Source: Cudoniella acicularis (Eukaryota > Ascomycota > Leotiomycetes > Helotiales > Helotiaceae). Taken from it: a DNA stretch of 62,691 bases. Shown piece by piece: positions 45,566 through 57,048 of the stretch. The position numbers were made by a program, and so were the translations under genes. The DNA lies in NCBI GenBank assembly GCA_013054445.1, contig JAAMPI010000123.1, positions 1-62,691 on the forward strand, given 5' to 3'. Under the pieces are notes generated by a model, which saw only the letters and a list, made by a program, of their open reading frames with translations, did no database searches and was not told where the DNA came from. Within the stretch, counting starts at the first letter, position 1, and each line of letters opens with the position of its first letter.

Positions 45566-46009
45566 TCAAAATTCGAGCCATTCGTACTCCGACTTATCTT
45601 TCAACTCGCCCTCCAACTTAGACTCTTCTCTCTCATGTTTCACCGAATTATCCCTCCCTGTCCCTTCATGGCTGGATTCAGCCCAGTCCCGCACCCAATC
45701 AGACTCCGACTTATCTTCCAACTCGCCCTTCAACTCGCCCTCCAACTCGGACTCTTTTCTCTCATGTTTTTTCACCGAACTGTCCCTCCCTGTCCCTTTA
45801 TGATTAGATTCAGGCCAGTCATCCCACTCCAACTCATCCTCCAACTCGCTCTCTAACGCATCCTCTCTTCTCTTATGTTCTGTGCGGCCTTTTTGCCCCT
45901 CATCCAGAGGAGGTGAAGGTTCCTCTGCCAACAATTAATATTTAAACTCCTGAAAATATAGATTGGGATACTTACTATCCTGGTTCGGATCAGGTTTGAC
46001 AACGCCCAT
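45566..46009 (-). CDS. Acidic repeat protein, two exons
   Basis: Exon 1 is 46009-45976 and exon 2 is 45924-45566, giving 130 residues. The 51-bp intron has GTAAGT and ggcag, and phase fits. The protein is highly charged and made largely of two copies of a module of about 40 residues (for example SNHKGTGRDSSVKKHERKES and SSHEGTGRDNSVKHEREESK, each followed by LEGELK). The DNA is duplicated too (about 117 bp). No known domain; probably disordered. Confidence 0.5.
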
Positions 46010-46828
46010 GTTCAGATAGGGCAGAATTAAGATAAGAATTCTAGAGCGGTATTTTGTGGTACCCGATGTTTGCGAATTTAAGAACGGGAAAAATGAGAGC
46101 AACGGGGGGCGAAAGAGGAAAACCGCAGCCATATAACGGCTGGGCAAGCTTGCTGAGCTTACCCCCACCATTAGCGGGTGGCTAGTTTAGCCTCCGGAGT
46201 CCCTCTGCATCATGCATCTTGTCAGGGATTCAGGGTGCCCCTCGTTGTTTCTGACTATTCCGCCCCAATATCTGCAGCAGACTCTCCAAAGGAGGAGCTC
46301 TCGACAGCTTCCGCTCACCGATTGTAATGACTTGGACTACAGGTCCCAAATTCCAATGGCCTTTGTACCCGGAACAAGGCGATGTTGGGTTTCAGTGTGC
46401 TCTGCAATAGATCTTTTTAAGTTTAGGTTCATCCCCCTTATCGCTCGCTTGCTCGTTACAGTAAGGTATTGCCTGCGGCGCGCCAATAAACGATTACTCG
46501 CTCAGTGTCCACTAAGCTACAGCGCACTCGCCCACTGAATTACCCGCACAGTGCACTAAGCTACAGCGTACTCGTCCACTAAGCTACGTACTCGTACAGC
46601 GCACTCGTTCACTGTTTCTGGTGTGGCTCCAAACTCCATAAAGACTTCTAAAGTAATTACAAAGGAGAAATGTTGATTCGCCGAGAGAACCGCAAACAAG
46701 ATGCGGCGAACAGACTCCAAGTCACATAAGTGTGTGCAAGTATCTGTTGACCGATGCCTTCAAATGCCTATTATTATATGAATCTTATTCAGAAATACAA
46801 GAAAACAGCAAATGATCTCTTATCCATG
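46010..46828. other. Intergenic with short degenerate repeats
   Basis: At 46495-46615 a unit near cactaagctacagcgcactcg is repeated about five times with variation. No gene is seen. Confidence 0.5.
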
Positions 46829-47995
46829 TCAAGCGTAGCCTCCAATACAATTATTTAACAAGACAGCGCCTTGTGAAACAACTCCCATCTCGTCTCCTCG
46901 AATACCGTGCGAAGAACCATCAGCATGCCACTGCAGCCGTTGAATGCTCGTATCAATTTGATCGTACACAGCCAGGTCTCCGCAAGCATGCTCGCATATC
47001 TGTTCCTCGAAATTGTAGGCGCCTAGTACGGGGGAGTAGGTCCAGCCATGGCCGGTTGAGGACCACGTTGTATGATGTACTGGTTTTTGGTAGGTTGGGA
47101 AGAATCCCCCAAAATCTATGTTTGTATAATGCTGCGTATAAAACTGGCTCTGGGCGCTAGGATAACTACGAAAAAATCAGCAATGATTAAATATGTAATG
47201 AACTTGAACAGATTAGCACTGACTCGTGGCTTTGCTGATCTACTCGACACAGGTGATTGAATTGATCTTCGCCGCCAAACAATCCTGTGGTCTGCTCTAA
47301 AAGCATCGTATCTAGACCCCGTTGTTGATTGTAGGTAAATTCGCTTGAATAGTCTAGTGTTGGTTGAGAGGGTTTAGACAACTCCTTTTTTGAATGCGTC
47401 GTAGAAGATGGACGGGCTGCTAGCTGCTTGCACAGTTGGGATCCCTTCGCTGTGTGTACTTTCATGTGCTTTCGAAAAAGGTGCGGCTTGATAAACGTCC
47501 GGCGACATTCTGGAAATTCGCAATTGTAGAATTTTGGTATCTTTGGTTTTGCTGTGTGTTCTTCCATGTGCTTTCGAAAACAGTACGGCTTGGTAAACGT
47601 CCGGCGACATTCTGGAAATTCGCAGATTATCTTTGGTTTCTCTGGTTTCTTTGGTTTCGTATGTCGACCCTCGTGCCTCTTCGATAAGTCCTCTCTGACA
47701 AAATTCCGGGTACAACCCAGAAATTTGCAATAGTAGATTTGCTTTGGAGTATGGTTTAGTTGGTGACGATGCCTAGAAGACTCCGAATTAGAAACTGTAC
47801 AACAGAAAATTTGTGCAGAGCCATGACTGACAGATGTTCGGCTCTTTTGTAGCTCTTCTTGCAGCCTTCCTGGAGACACTCAAAGCTCTTACGCTGTTTC
47901 TGGGAACGGCTATGGTTAGATTTAGAAGAATGTCCATCTGTTACTTCCCTCCGACTACTATTGGTGCGCCGCCCTGGGTTCTCGTCTGTCTCCAT
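46829..47995 (-). CDS. C2H2 zinc-finger protein with four fingers, three exons
   Basis: Exons 47995-47832, 47772-47251 and 47165-46829 give 340 residues. Intron 1 (59 bp, GTCAGT..ttctaat..ctag) splits finger 1 exactly between its Cys and His pairs; joining restores CLQEGCKKSYKRAEHLHRH with QLNH. Fingers 2-4 follow with CKFLGC, CEFPEC and CEFPEC and HxxxH pairs; fingers 3 and 4 are near-duplicates. Intron 2 (85 bp, GTGTCG..tgctgat..cgtag) leads to a Tyr/His/Gln-rich tail (SPVLGAYNFEEQICEHACGD). The CxxxxC spacing is of the TFIIIA/Zap1-like type. A DNA-binding transcription factor is likely; the target is unknown. Further 5' sequence is possible, as an acceptor-like ccctacag lies at 48008. Confidence 0.75.
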
Positions 47996-48656
47996 CTTTG
48001 ACTGCGCTGTAGGGTAACAAAGGAAATTAGTGGTGGTGGATATGAGTGAAAGGTTGCACGAAGAGTGAAGATGGATGAGATTGAATTTCAAAAGGGGCTA
48101 TCCATTGGCAAAACAAAAGTGACCTGTTTGGTTGGTGGCGTCTACGAATCCTGATAGTACCATGAGGACATTTGAGGCCTTGCCAGGGCACTACAATGAT
48201 GATCGGAAGCAAGGGTAATCAGCCACTGAAAGGGAGTAAAGTTCCTTCACTGGGCATCTCGATGCGGTGGGGTCAGTATTCACAATCCAATAATTTGATT
48301 TTGAGAATCTGGTATTCGCCATGACCACATTTGTTATTGTTTTGAAAGGGGGTTTTTTTTTGGGGGGGATAGGCCTTATAACCCCCTCGTAGCTTTGGTC
48401 GAAATGTGAAGAAGCGGTAAATATCTACGCTGCATAAACCGATTGCCTTACCATACTAAATTTATGGGGTCACCAAATAAGCACTGGAGCTGCGCCTAAT
48501 GGGGTAGCAACTTCTGGGTTTTTTAGAACCCGTTAAGAGTTTGTGAATTGTTCATGAATGGCAGGATGCGACGTCGTCCACTTTGACTCTGCATAACGCT
48601 AGTCCCAGCCGGCGGCAGACCTTGACCAATGACCAGCCCCTGCTTTACACCAAACT
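47996..48656. other. Intergenic
   Basis: No gene. A T9 and G8 homopolymer pair sits at about 48352-48369. Confidence 0.4.
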
Positions 48657-48832
48657 GAAAACGAGTTCACACAAAGTCGGCAAGGAGTTCACACAACAAC
48701 CGATACGGGTTCACACGAAAATCCGCACGAGTTCACAAAGTCGGCAAGGAGTTCACACAACAACTGACACGGGTTCACACAAGAATCCGCACGAGTTCAT
48801 AACACAACGGACACGAGTTCACACAAATACCA
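48657..48832. repeat. About 22-bp gagttcacaca minisatellite
   Basis: Eight units beginning (g)agttcacac with variable ends (aaagtcggcaag, aacaaccgatacg, gaaaatccgcac) run head to tail. The three end types recur in the same order, so the higher-order unit is about 64 bp and was itself duplicated. It lies 75 bp before the gene at 48907 and is in an open frame, so it may be part of the transcript leader. Confidence 0.85.
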
Positions 48833-48906
48833 ATCCCCTTATACACAAAAATCGGCATACTTCCCCGGCAATCCATCAGCAGTCGGCCTTAGTTGTTCCC
48901 GACACT

Positions 48907-50634
48907 ATGATGTCACTGTGTGTTAGTCCAGCTTTTCCTACGGTCTCCCTTAGTGATTCCTCTCCCGGCTTACAACAACTCGCGATATTCGTCCACTCAA
49001 GCGTTTATCAGCTCAATTACTACGCCTATGATCTCGATCGCCTTTTGACTACCGCTCAAAAATGTTTGAAAGATGAACATGATAATCTTGAGAAGCTCAG
49101 GACTGAGGGGGACCGGAAGCGCTCGACGTGGTTCGTAAGTGTCGTTTTGAAGGATCGTATAGCTGAGGCAAAATCGGTGCCTACCTCTAAATATTCGATA
49201 TGGCGGGACATTTATCATCATAGCGGATCCTTACGAGCCGTGGTCGCCTTGCATTACATGCTCCTCCAAAAACATTGTGGCTCGAAGGACGCACGGTATG
49301 AACTATTGAGAACAATCTGCCTCTGGCCAGTTGTTGGGCGGAAGCTGTTCGCCATTTTGTTGGCGAAACTCCCGATGCATTTTGGAATAATTCATCAACT
49401 TAAATGGAAGAAATTTAACGGTTTGTTATAGATGTTTTTCTCCGATTAGATAGTTGCTGACGTGGAGATAGGAGAGGATGGAGGAGGAGCGCCTTCGAGT
49501 GATTCAATAGATGAGCAACCCATAGCCCCTGAACACGTAGACATCGAATTTGACGAGCTGTCACCTAACTTGAACGCTATCTTTCCGGGTTCGCTGGAGG
49601 TGCAAGCCGAGGCTTGGACAGGACGGGAAATGGTAGTTGCGCAAGTCCAGGAGAGCCAGGGGCATATTTTGGAGACACTCCTGTCTGATCCCGATCAGCA
49701 TGGTGAGGCTCAGAATGGTGGGGAGCGTGAGCCACAGTCGAATCAGACACAAACACAGCTGAGGTTGGGAGCTCAAGCAGGGTCAGGAGNNNNNNNNNTA
49801 GTTTTGGCCGCAAATCGAGAGGGGCCAGTATCAAATTTGAATATGTCTATGAATCCCCAGTCGAGTAAGTCTCATGAAGTCTATACATAGGTGGTTTGAG
49901 CTCACAAGTTGAATAGGCAATATACAATCACGGCCAAGGGATCCCCAAATACTATCTCAAACCCAGCCTCAACTACCACCGCAAGTACCATCCTCAGGAC
50001 AATCACAAAGCAGAAGTGAAAAACGTATGAAAGTTCCTCTTGATAAAATAAACGAGGCTGATTAGAACCAGAAAAACCACCGCGATTAGATATCACTCTG
50101 AAGCCGGGAGAGCTCTGTGAATTTTTGTGGTATACCATGTCTAAGAAGCTCCGCACCTTATGGCAGAATATAATGGCTAAGGAAACCGACACTTCGCGGC
50201 TTCTTCAGCTTGTAGAACTTTATCACTATCTCCAGACTATACCTGACGAGCTTATTGCAATATTGCCTCCAAACGAACCGGGAACGGGAACGGTACCAAA
50301 AGAACCACCAGTCAATATGTATATCGGTACGGCTATGGAATTCTTTTTCACAAAAGAGTCGGCACGACACCTAGTGCAATCTGAGCTGCAAGGCGATTAT
50401 GACCAACTGTACACGCTGACATGGAAGCGTCTTTTCAAATACCTTGAAAAGTTTCTAGATGGGAAAGCATTGAAAGCAACAGGACCTATCGAAAATGGTA
50501 TAATTACGATCTTTATAGAAGAGAATAAAGGCTCTTCATTTGAAATGACAATTCGACTTAGCAGACCTTTGGTCCGGATGATGAGGGTGAGAAGCAGGGC
50601 GGCGGCACTGAAGGGGATAGGTAGAATTGATTGA
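48907..50634 (+). CDS. Unknown 525-residue protein, four exons, contains a 9-N gap
   Basis: Exons 48907-49420, 49472-49864, 49917-50024 and 50072-50634. Intron 1 (51 bp) has GTTTGT, gctgac and gatag; intron 2 has GTAAGT and atag; intron 3 (47 bp) has GTATGA, ggctgat and accag; all phases fit. Exon 1 is helical (LDRLLTTAQKCLKDEHDNLE), exon 2 acidic and Gln-rich, exon 3 disordered, and exon 4 folded (LKPGELCEFLWYTMSKKLRT, DYDQLYTLTWKRLFKYLEKF). Nine Ns at 49790-49798 fall in exon 2; their number keeps the frame but may be a placeholder. No family recognised. The frame is open upstream to 48583, so a longer start is possible. Confidence 0.6.
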
Positions 50635-50674
50635 TTAAATTTACTACAGGTATACCATAGTAATAGCTCCCACA

Positions 50675-51006
50675 TCACTCGTCACCCAGTATCTTTGCTA
50701 TTACATCTGTGCCCCAAATTACCTCACCAAAATGTATCAAGTTATCAACCTGATGTGCTTTTTCACTACCGCTGAGTGTGTCTACCCCGCCAGTCCCTCC
50801 CGCTTTAATACAGTATGCTTTGCCTCTTTTTTGGGGTGATACCGTCCCTGCTCCTGCCACTGCCACAAAGTCCTCAATGACTTTCCAGGGCTTTCCCTTA
50901 ATCCATGGTCAGCATAGGATCTCCGGACTGTAGGGCTGCCACGTACCATCTCACTCAACTTCTTTTCAATATCTATATCATTCCATGCTACCTGCACCCC
51001 GCCCAT
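50675..51006 (-). CDS. Small unknown protein, two exons
   Basis: Exon 1 is 51006-50947 and exon 2 is 50896-50675, giving 93 residues. The 50-bp intron has GTACGT, gctgac and ttaag, at a codon boundary. The joined protein reads MGGVQVAWNDIDIEKKLSEM, then KPWKVIEDFVAVAGAGTVSP and DNLIHFGEVIWGTDVIAK. It looks compact and folded. It converges with the gene ending at 50634, 40 bp away. Family unknown. Confidence 0.6.
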
Positions 51007-52638
51007 AGCCTTAAGACTTCAAGGACGTAAAGCAGCACAAGAGTCGTGTAGCGTCCTACCAGATCCCAATTACTTTCAGTGGTATGATTAGACCTCCAGC
51101 ACGACAAAAGCTCCCCTCTGTAGCGGTAGGCTTGTGCGGTCGACGTCGTAAAATCTGCGCGTTCTCGATGAGGCGTTGTCGTAGTCGGTTGTGCCGAATA
51201 TGCTGTGAAGGCCGATGATTCTCGCAGTCACCGTCGAAGATGTCATGCGCCAATAGTGCCCCTCATCACCACCTTATCGCCGGCTAAGATGCTCGAGGTA
51301 GTGTATTGGTCGCATTGCGTGATAAAATGCGATTCGATGACTGAATGCGATTTGGCAGCCTGCTCGTTATCGAGGCTGTGTATTGAGAAAAAGGCCGCAT
51401 GGTTGGCTCATTCTGTTAAAATTCAGTATTTGCACGGTGTGAGGGGAAAATGTGGTCACCGATAGAAACCGTGAGCCGTGAGCCTTGAGCTGAGCCGAGG
51501 CAGAACGGAAAGGCTCCATCAACCCTGGTGCGGCCACAGACTTGAACAAGTGGCCACAGACCAAAAGACTCCTGAGTGCGCCATTGGTATTTCCAAAACG
51601 AAACGTAGATGAATGAAAGGTTGCACGAAGAGGTAGGAAGGCACTTCTTATGGACGCGCCAGGCTTTCCCTATTTCCGTACCCGATAGGCTGAGGGCCTT
51701 AGACAAGCCTTGCTATCATGGTGCGTAATGTGACAGCGGTTGCATTCAGCCCCCTCGAAATCGGGAAACGATCGTGATATCCCCTGTCCATATCATTCAA
51801 ATTTTTGCCCTTGATTGTACGAGCTGGGCTCTTCATCGCCTAAAGCTTTTTGCACAGTGTGCTTTCTGTGGTTTGGCCCATGAACGATGGTCCCTCATGC
51901 ACCTGGAACCGGTCACCAAAATGCTCTACTCATCTTTTAGCTTCACTCAATATAAGAAAGTTGCTTATCGCTCACTTACAGTACGAGGTTACAGGTATCG
52001 CTACGGCGTGCGCCGCTCACTGGGTTACTCATGAGATGCCTCGCTGATCGCTAAGCAAAGCCAACACGCCTGTGCGACTAGGCGTTCGCCTCTCGCTCAA
52101 CGATCTATTCTCATCACAATCTTCATCTTGAGCAGGACTTTCCGCGATATTCTGGCCCGCTAGACGTTATTGGGTTAACAGCCTTTGCAAGTCCCTGCGG
52201 TTACTGGTTCGTATGACTTCAACCGTTCTTCGATTGTCGAACCCCCAAACTCGACTGTCTGCTCTCCCAGTCAGACGAGCGAGTACGCTCCGTACGAAAT
52301 GTGAAATTTTCATTCCCACCGCAGCAGTTATGCGAGGAGTACATTGGCCACACTTGGAGTCTACTCCGCAAATGGGTACGGCTGTGCTTCCGCGAAGGAA
52401 GCTCATACACTTTCCATACTACAATACTTCCTTCTCATCTCTTCAACGACAACTTCACACAGCCCCTTCGGCCCGCCCCTCCAATACTTCAAATACTGCA
52501 GTAGCCTCGGAGGAGAAGTCATTGACTTGGAGACATATATATGACCACTCACCTACCTCATTTGGCACGTCCGATTGCTGGGGATTCCTGTCAATCATTC
52601 CGAAAGGGACACTGTTGCCGGCCAAGAAGAAGATCACA
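51007..52638. other. Intergenic 1.6 kb
   Basis: A plus frame from 52213 runs into the gene at 52639 and may be a 5' extension of it. Otherwise there are only scattered frames. An acatatatatgac element at 52530-52542 may be the TATA region of the next gene. Confidence 0.4.
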
Positions 52639-52926
52639 ATGTCAAACACGGTCCCAAACGCCGACTTTTGCGATTTCAAGATTCAATTCCGTCATTCAGC
52701 TCGAGATGTTCCGATTGGTATTCTTGGGGTTCGATTAGAAAACCTTTGGCGAGCAGAAAGGGGAAAGACCAAGATGAAAATTACAATAGAGATGGACAAG
52801 AGTCTGGTGGGCACTTTCACAGCAGAAGATGTAGTCACGAAAAGTCAGGTATTGGTAGAGTTTGACGGGAGTGTAGGATGTCAACAGCAAGACTCGTTGG
52901 ACATTGTTACTAGCAGTGCAAAGTAA
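52639..52926 (+). CDS. Small unknown protein
   Basis: The ATG at 52639 gives 95 residues (MSNTVPNADFCDFKIQFRHS…). The frame continues upstream to 52213, giving 237 residues if an earlier start is used; that extension is Ser/Thr-rich and looks less protein-like. The core has alternating beta-like segments (DVPIGILGVRLENLWR, KMKITIEMDKSLVGTFTAED). The TATA-like element at 52530 favours the short form. Its stop lies one base from the stop of the opposite-strand gene. Confidence 0.5.
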   Translation: MSNTVPNADFCDFKIQFRHSARDVPIGILGVRLENLWRAERGKTKMKITIEMDKSLVGTFTAEDVVTKSQVLVEFDGSVGCQQQDSLDIVTSSAK

Positions 52927-52927
52927 T

Positions 52928-53268
52928 CTAATTATTCCCTGTCGCAGTCTCTTCGCCCTCCATCAATTCATGAGTACTTTTGTGTTCATTGGAAGAGTCA
53001 GGCGACTGCAAAACAGTAGTTAGTGAAGAATGCATCTAACATAACAGCAGAATAAATTGCCTTGTGTGATTCTGATTCAATTCTGTGGTCGGAGAAGGCT
53101 TTTCTGGTCATGATATGGTATCGTCTGGGAATATTTGTCAAAATAAATAGCTACAGAAGGACATTCGAAGAATACTCACGTAATAGTAAATGCTACTATA
53201 GCTTTTGCTCCGTCTGATACTGAAATCCGTTTAACTGCATCTCTCACAGCTTTGGTTCTTGTTGCCAT
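52928..53268 (-). CDS. Small unknown protein, three exons
   Basis: Exons 53268-53180, 53103-53046 and 53005-52928 give 74 residues. Intron 1 (76 bp) has GTGAGT and accag. Intron 2 (40 bp) has a weak GTTATG donor but a textbook cactaac..gcag end. All phases fit. It begins MATRTKAVRDAVKRISVSDG and ends in an acidic polar tail (SSNEHKSTHELMEGEETATG). No family recognised. The size is typical of the other small multi-exon genes in this window. Confidence 0.5.
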
Positions 53269-55244
53269 GTTGTTGGTTGGAGGTGATGGAGACTACGATT
53301 TTCTTGGACGAAATTTGGCGTAGATTGTTTGAATTGATTTCCAGGAATCATCTACAATGACAGCCTATATATATGTGAGGCGACGGAGACGGGGATTCTT
53401 TTCGCATTGTGCAATCGAGCCATCATATCGACAGCCATTCCTTGAAATTCTCTGCTGCCGACTTCCTATCAGGACCGGTCTCTCTCCGACTTCACAATAA
53501 ACCTCGTACGTGGTTTGGACGTCGCCAGTGCCATGCATAGTGGGGGAGAGGTTATCATGAGTCAACCATGTCTTCCATGGCTCTCTGCGTACCGGCTCCA
53601 ATCAAAACACTTCTGCCATTTGGGCGATAGACTGCCGTTTTGGGCAATAACACCGGTAGGTAACCCTCTCCGTGCATTCCCCAATTAGCCGTGACATAAT
53701 ATATATAGCAACAAGCGAGAGAGATAGGGGATAGGGGAGGGTGAGGTGGATCACCCAACCGAAATACGCCAACCAAAAAAAAAAGGTATTCCCCGACATC
53801 ACCTACTAATGAAAGACTTGTAAACTATGGTATGCGGCAACGCACCATAGGGACTGAACTCTTGAAACACACTTTATAGAGTGAAGGGTACGGTTTTTGA
53901 AATTCTGTTTTCTAAAACACTTCTCCATTTTAACGTAATCTAGCTCAAACCTCGATTTGGTTCGTGTATTTTAGGCGAGCACAACAGAGTATGGAATTGG
54001 ACAGCCATGGGATCCGCTGAGCTAGGGCTTTCCCGAAATACCACAAGGGTCAAATTCCTGATTTAGGTATAAAGATATATACTCTCTTATTTATCTCAAA
54101 TAATTCCGAGCCTTCCCCTTCCCCTAATATGCCGATTAACGCTAGACACTATGTATAAGCGGGAAGTGAAAAGCTGGAAAGGCGCAGCAACGCAGCAGGT
54201 GGCAACTGCACCTCTCAAAGACTAAAAATCTGAACAGAGCCTGGGAGCTAGAGAGTTCAGTTGTTCTAGGGTCCAACGAATCAGTGGGTAGGTTTTGTGC
54301 AAAAGGGTATGACTTGTCTCTTTCCACGCCTATGCCCACGTCCCGCTTCCCGGGGCTGCATCCCTTATGCTCGTCTGCACTTGCCAACGAACGCTCGCTA
54401 CGCACAGTATATCGTTGCTTTTTGGGAAGGACCTCATACTCCTTTATTTCTTTTTACATCTTACTGGCTCTCGTTCCTGCCGTTCTCCCGCACGAACCAT
54501 GTTTGCCTTGCAAGCTGGAAGCATCCAAGTCTGATCTCCAGCCTGATATCCACCCCTGACACACCCAAATGCAAGTCTCATGCAATAGCCAACAGGGAGG
54601 ACCCCCTTATGGTGTGGTAAGCTTGATGTGTGAGCTCTCGGATTCCTGTGCTGTGCATCCCCCTTTTATTACAGGCTAGATGCGACTGGAAACCAGCTTC
54701 TTCGGAGTAACACACAGCAGGCTTCCGCCACACCTCTCATCACAATTTCATCGAGCTAGATACTATTGGACATCCTCGACCATTTACCTCCACGAGAACA
54801 TGTTATGGGAAGGCGTGGCGAGGTGCTGTAGAAAAGTGTAAATTTCCTTTTTACGACGTTGAGCCCGGACGAGCTTTGAAATACAATTGCATTAAGGCAA
54901 GAATGGAATGTTCGCATGTCCCTAAAATCTCACCCAACGAAACTCGGATCCTTAAACTACAGTACGAAAAATATTGAAACCCTAGCCCCCATGAACAGCG
55001 ATGGTTAAGTGTACTATAATATCATTATAAGTCCCTTAGATTAGAAACAAAGAGAGTAAATGGCAATTGCCTATTCAAATCTTGCAGAAATATGATTGAC
55101 GAGCTTATACTAGATAGGAACTATGAAATTAGCCCAAAACCAAGCAAAACTAAAACCCCTAAGGCCCAGCCTCGGACAACCTCTTCTCAATACTAGATTA
55201 TTGTTAGCTATTTTACTTAATTTTCGTGGAATACATACTATTCA
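53269..55244. other. Sparse 2-kb stretch without a credible gene
   Basis: Open frames at 54142-54620 overlap on both strands and are not protein-like. Bases 54960-55240 are AT-rich. No mobile-element motif was seen. Confidence 0.4.
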
Positions 55245-55862
55245 TCACGCCAATTCTGCATTGGTGTAGATAGGGGGCGTATCCTCTACCATCGATTCCG
55301 ATTGGCAGTGTGTACACAGCAGATCTGAGGACGATTCTTTCGAATAAACCCCCGTTTTCTCCAAGTTTGCCCTGATACGCGGGTTGGTAGAGAGAGGTAT
55401 GCGATAAAAGAAGTCACAATCCGTGCGAATGCGACGTCCATAATCCAAAACAACTATATTAGCGCTTGGGATAGGAAACCCGGGGAAAATTTCGGTGATA
55501 TCCCTGATCTTGGCCAATTTCTTTATCGTAAATGTTCTGAGAGAGAGCTTGTACCCTTGAAGAATGGTCGGAGTAAGAGTAAACAATTCACTATTCATCT
55601 CGCTAATGCAATCGATGATGCAATCGATGACATTTGAGTAATTTCTGGAGCTCACATAGCGGGGGATAAAGGCGATTGTTGGCTTGTGGGTCTGAGGAAG
55701 TTTCTGGCATCTGACGCATGCGACGAAAACAACCTCCAAAACCTCTCGTTCCTGTCCAATGGGAGCAACCTCTCTCCAGCTGTGCTTCAATCTCACAATT
55801 GCTGTCCTGCGGCATTTATAGCACACTGAAGCAGTGTTAACGAAAAATTCGGTTCCCGGCAT
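55245..55862 (-). CDS. Unknown protein with Cys pairs
   Basis: The ATG at 55862 gives 205 residues starting MPGTEFFVNTASVCYKCRR; the frame is open 30 codons further upstream. Cys pairs CYKC, CVRC and a C-terminal CTHC suggest a zinc-binding fold: the first two pairs are about 40 residues apart, as in a zinc ribbon. The middle is hydrophobic and helical (VIDCIIDCISEMNSELFTL, LSLRTFTIKKLAKIRDITEI). Family unknown. A single exon with no obvious intron signals. Confidence 0.55.
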   Translation of the reverse strand: MPGTEFFVNTASVCYKCRRTAIVRLKHSWREVAPIGQEREVLEVVFVACVRCQKLPQTHKPTIAFIPRYVSSRNYSNVIDCIIDCISEMNSELFTLTPTILQGYKLSLRTFTIKKLAKIRDITEIFPGFPIPSANIVVLDYGRRIRTDCDFFYRIPLSTNPRIRANLEKTGVYSKESSSDLLCTHCQSESMVEDTPPIYTNAELA

Positions 55863-57048
55863 GCTGGTTGTTTTATGAGAAGGTATGAGTAAGTCGTTAT
55901 AGAGCAAGAAAAAGTTGATGGTTTTTAGGTGAGAACTTGAGGAACGAAGCAAGCTTGGAACAGTACTTGACCTTTAAGAAGGGCGACGCACTTTTCAAGT
56001 CTTCTTTTCTTTTACACTAGCCTAGAACTTAGAAACAAGAAGCTGATAACTTTTGAAAATTGGGATCTTGGAACCTGGAAATGAGAACTGAGAAACTGGA
56101 ATTCAAATCTAGGATATAGTGTAAAAGCTAAGGCCGTGGGTGGGACGCTGTGGCGTTGTGTTGGTGGCACTGACATGGGCGCAACTGCGATAGAAATAGA
56201 AACAGCCACCAACTGTTGGCATTTTTTAACGCCCTACGAATTTACTTCTACAACCACCGCGAGTGGGATCTCTGCCGGTAAACTAATTAGTTGGTTTCTA
56301 GAGAGCGTACATGGGATAGCGAGGGTGGTCCGAAACTGGATTACACTGGTGGCGATGGTGGAAGCGCTGATGGTGGAGTGTGCGGGCTGTTGGTCTGTCG
56401 TGATTGGACTCGCTCATTTTCACGTTGGTTACTAGCATTGTTATTCTCTCGAATTGATACCGTTCTTTGTATGGGAATGTCTTCGGCGCCATTCCATCGT
56501 CGGGTGGCGTCCTTTCGCGCGGGGAGGAGGGGGGAAGGTAATCTTACGTGTTATACCCGGTAACACTCTGCTCGCTACCTTCATTACTGTTGCTGCTTAA
56601 CTGCTATGTTCGATAATCGAGCCCACAATCGCCCCGGCCGTCAACCCTCGGCAATGCGTTGGTGGTACTCACCAAGTTGTCCGTTAGGAGGATGCACTGT
56701 ACTGAGATACTGGCGTTGCAGACCGACAAAACTATCAACGTAAACCTGTTTTTCGCGTGTGCGTCAAAATAACAGCGTGAAACGGGGAAAATGGTTGTGA
56801 GATGGAGTCACTAAGCGAGCTTAAAAAAAAAGGGGGTCCTTATCAAGGCGACGGGAAAAGGGAAACCCTCTTTAAAAAAAGAGATCTGATCAATGGTTGA
56901 AAAAACAGTATATTTGGCTAAGACGTTCTAGTAATTGAGTAAGAGGGTGAGATGAGGATTTTGATACTAGAGATTCGTGAGATGTGAAGGCCTACCGGAA
57001 GGGGTCTTACCGGAGATGTATCCTTGACCGTGAAGACGCGTATGGATA
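55863..57048. other. Intergenic
   Basis: Frames at 56136-56563 are on the plus strand and have poor composition. Homopolymer A9 and T-rich runs occur near 56823 and 56875. No gene called. Confidence 0.35.

Noticed and set aside
45458..45856. Leu/Gln-rich plus-strand frame with LALQL repeats
   Set aside because: It is the antisense of the acidic repeat gene at 45566-46009; its repeats come from that duplication.
48657..48832. Tandem repeats considered as a CRISPR array
   Set aside because: Units are contiguous and diverged with no unique spacers, and the genome is eukaryotic.
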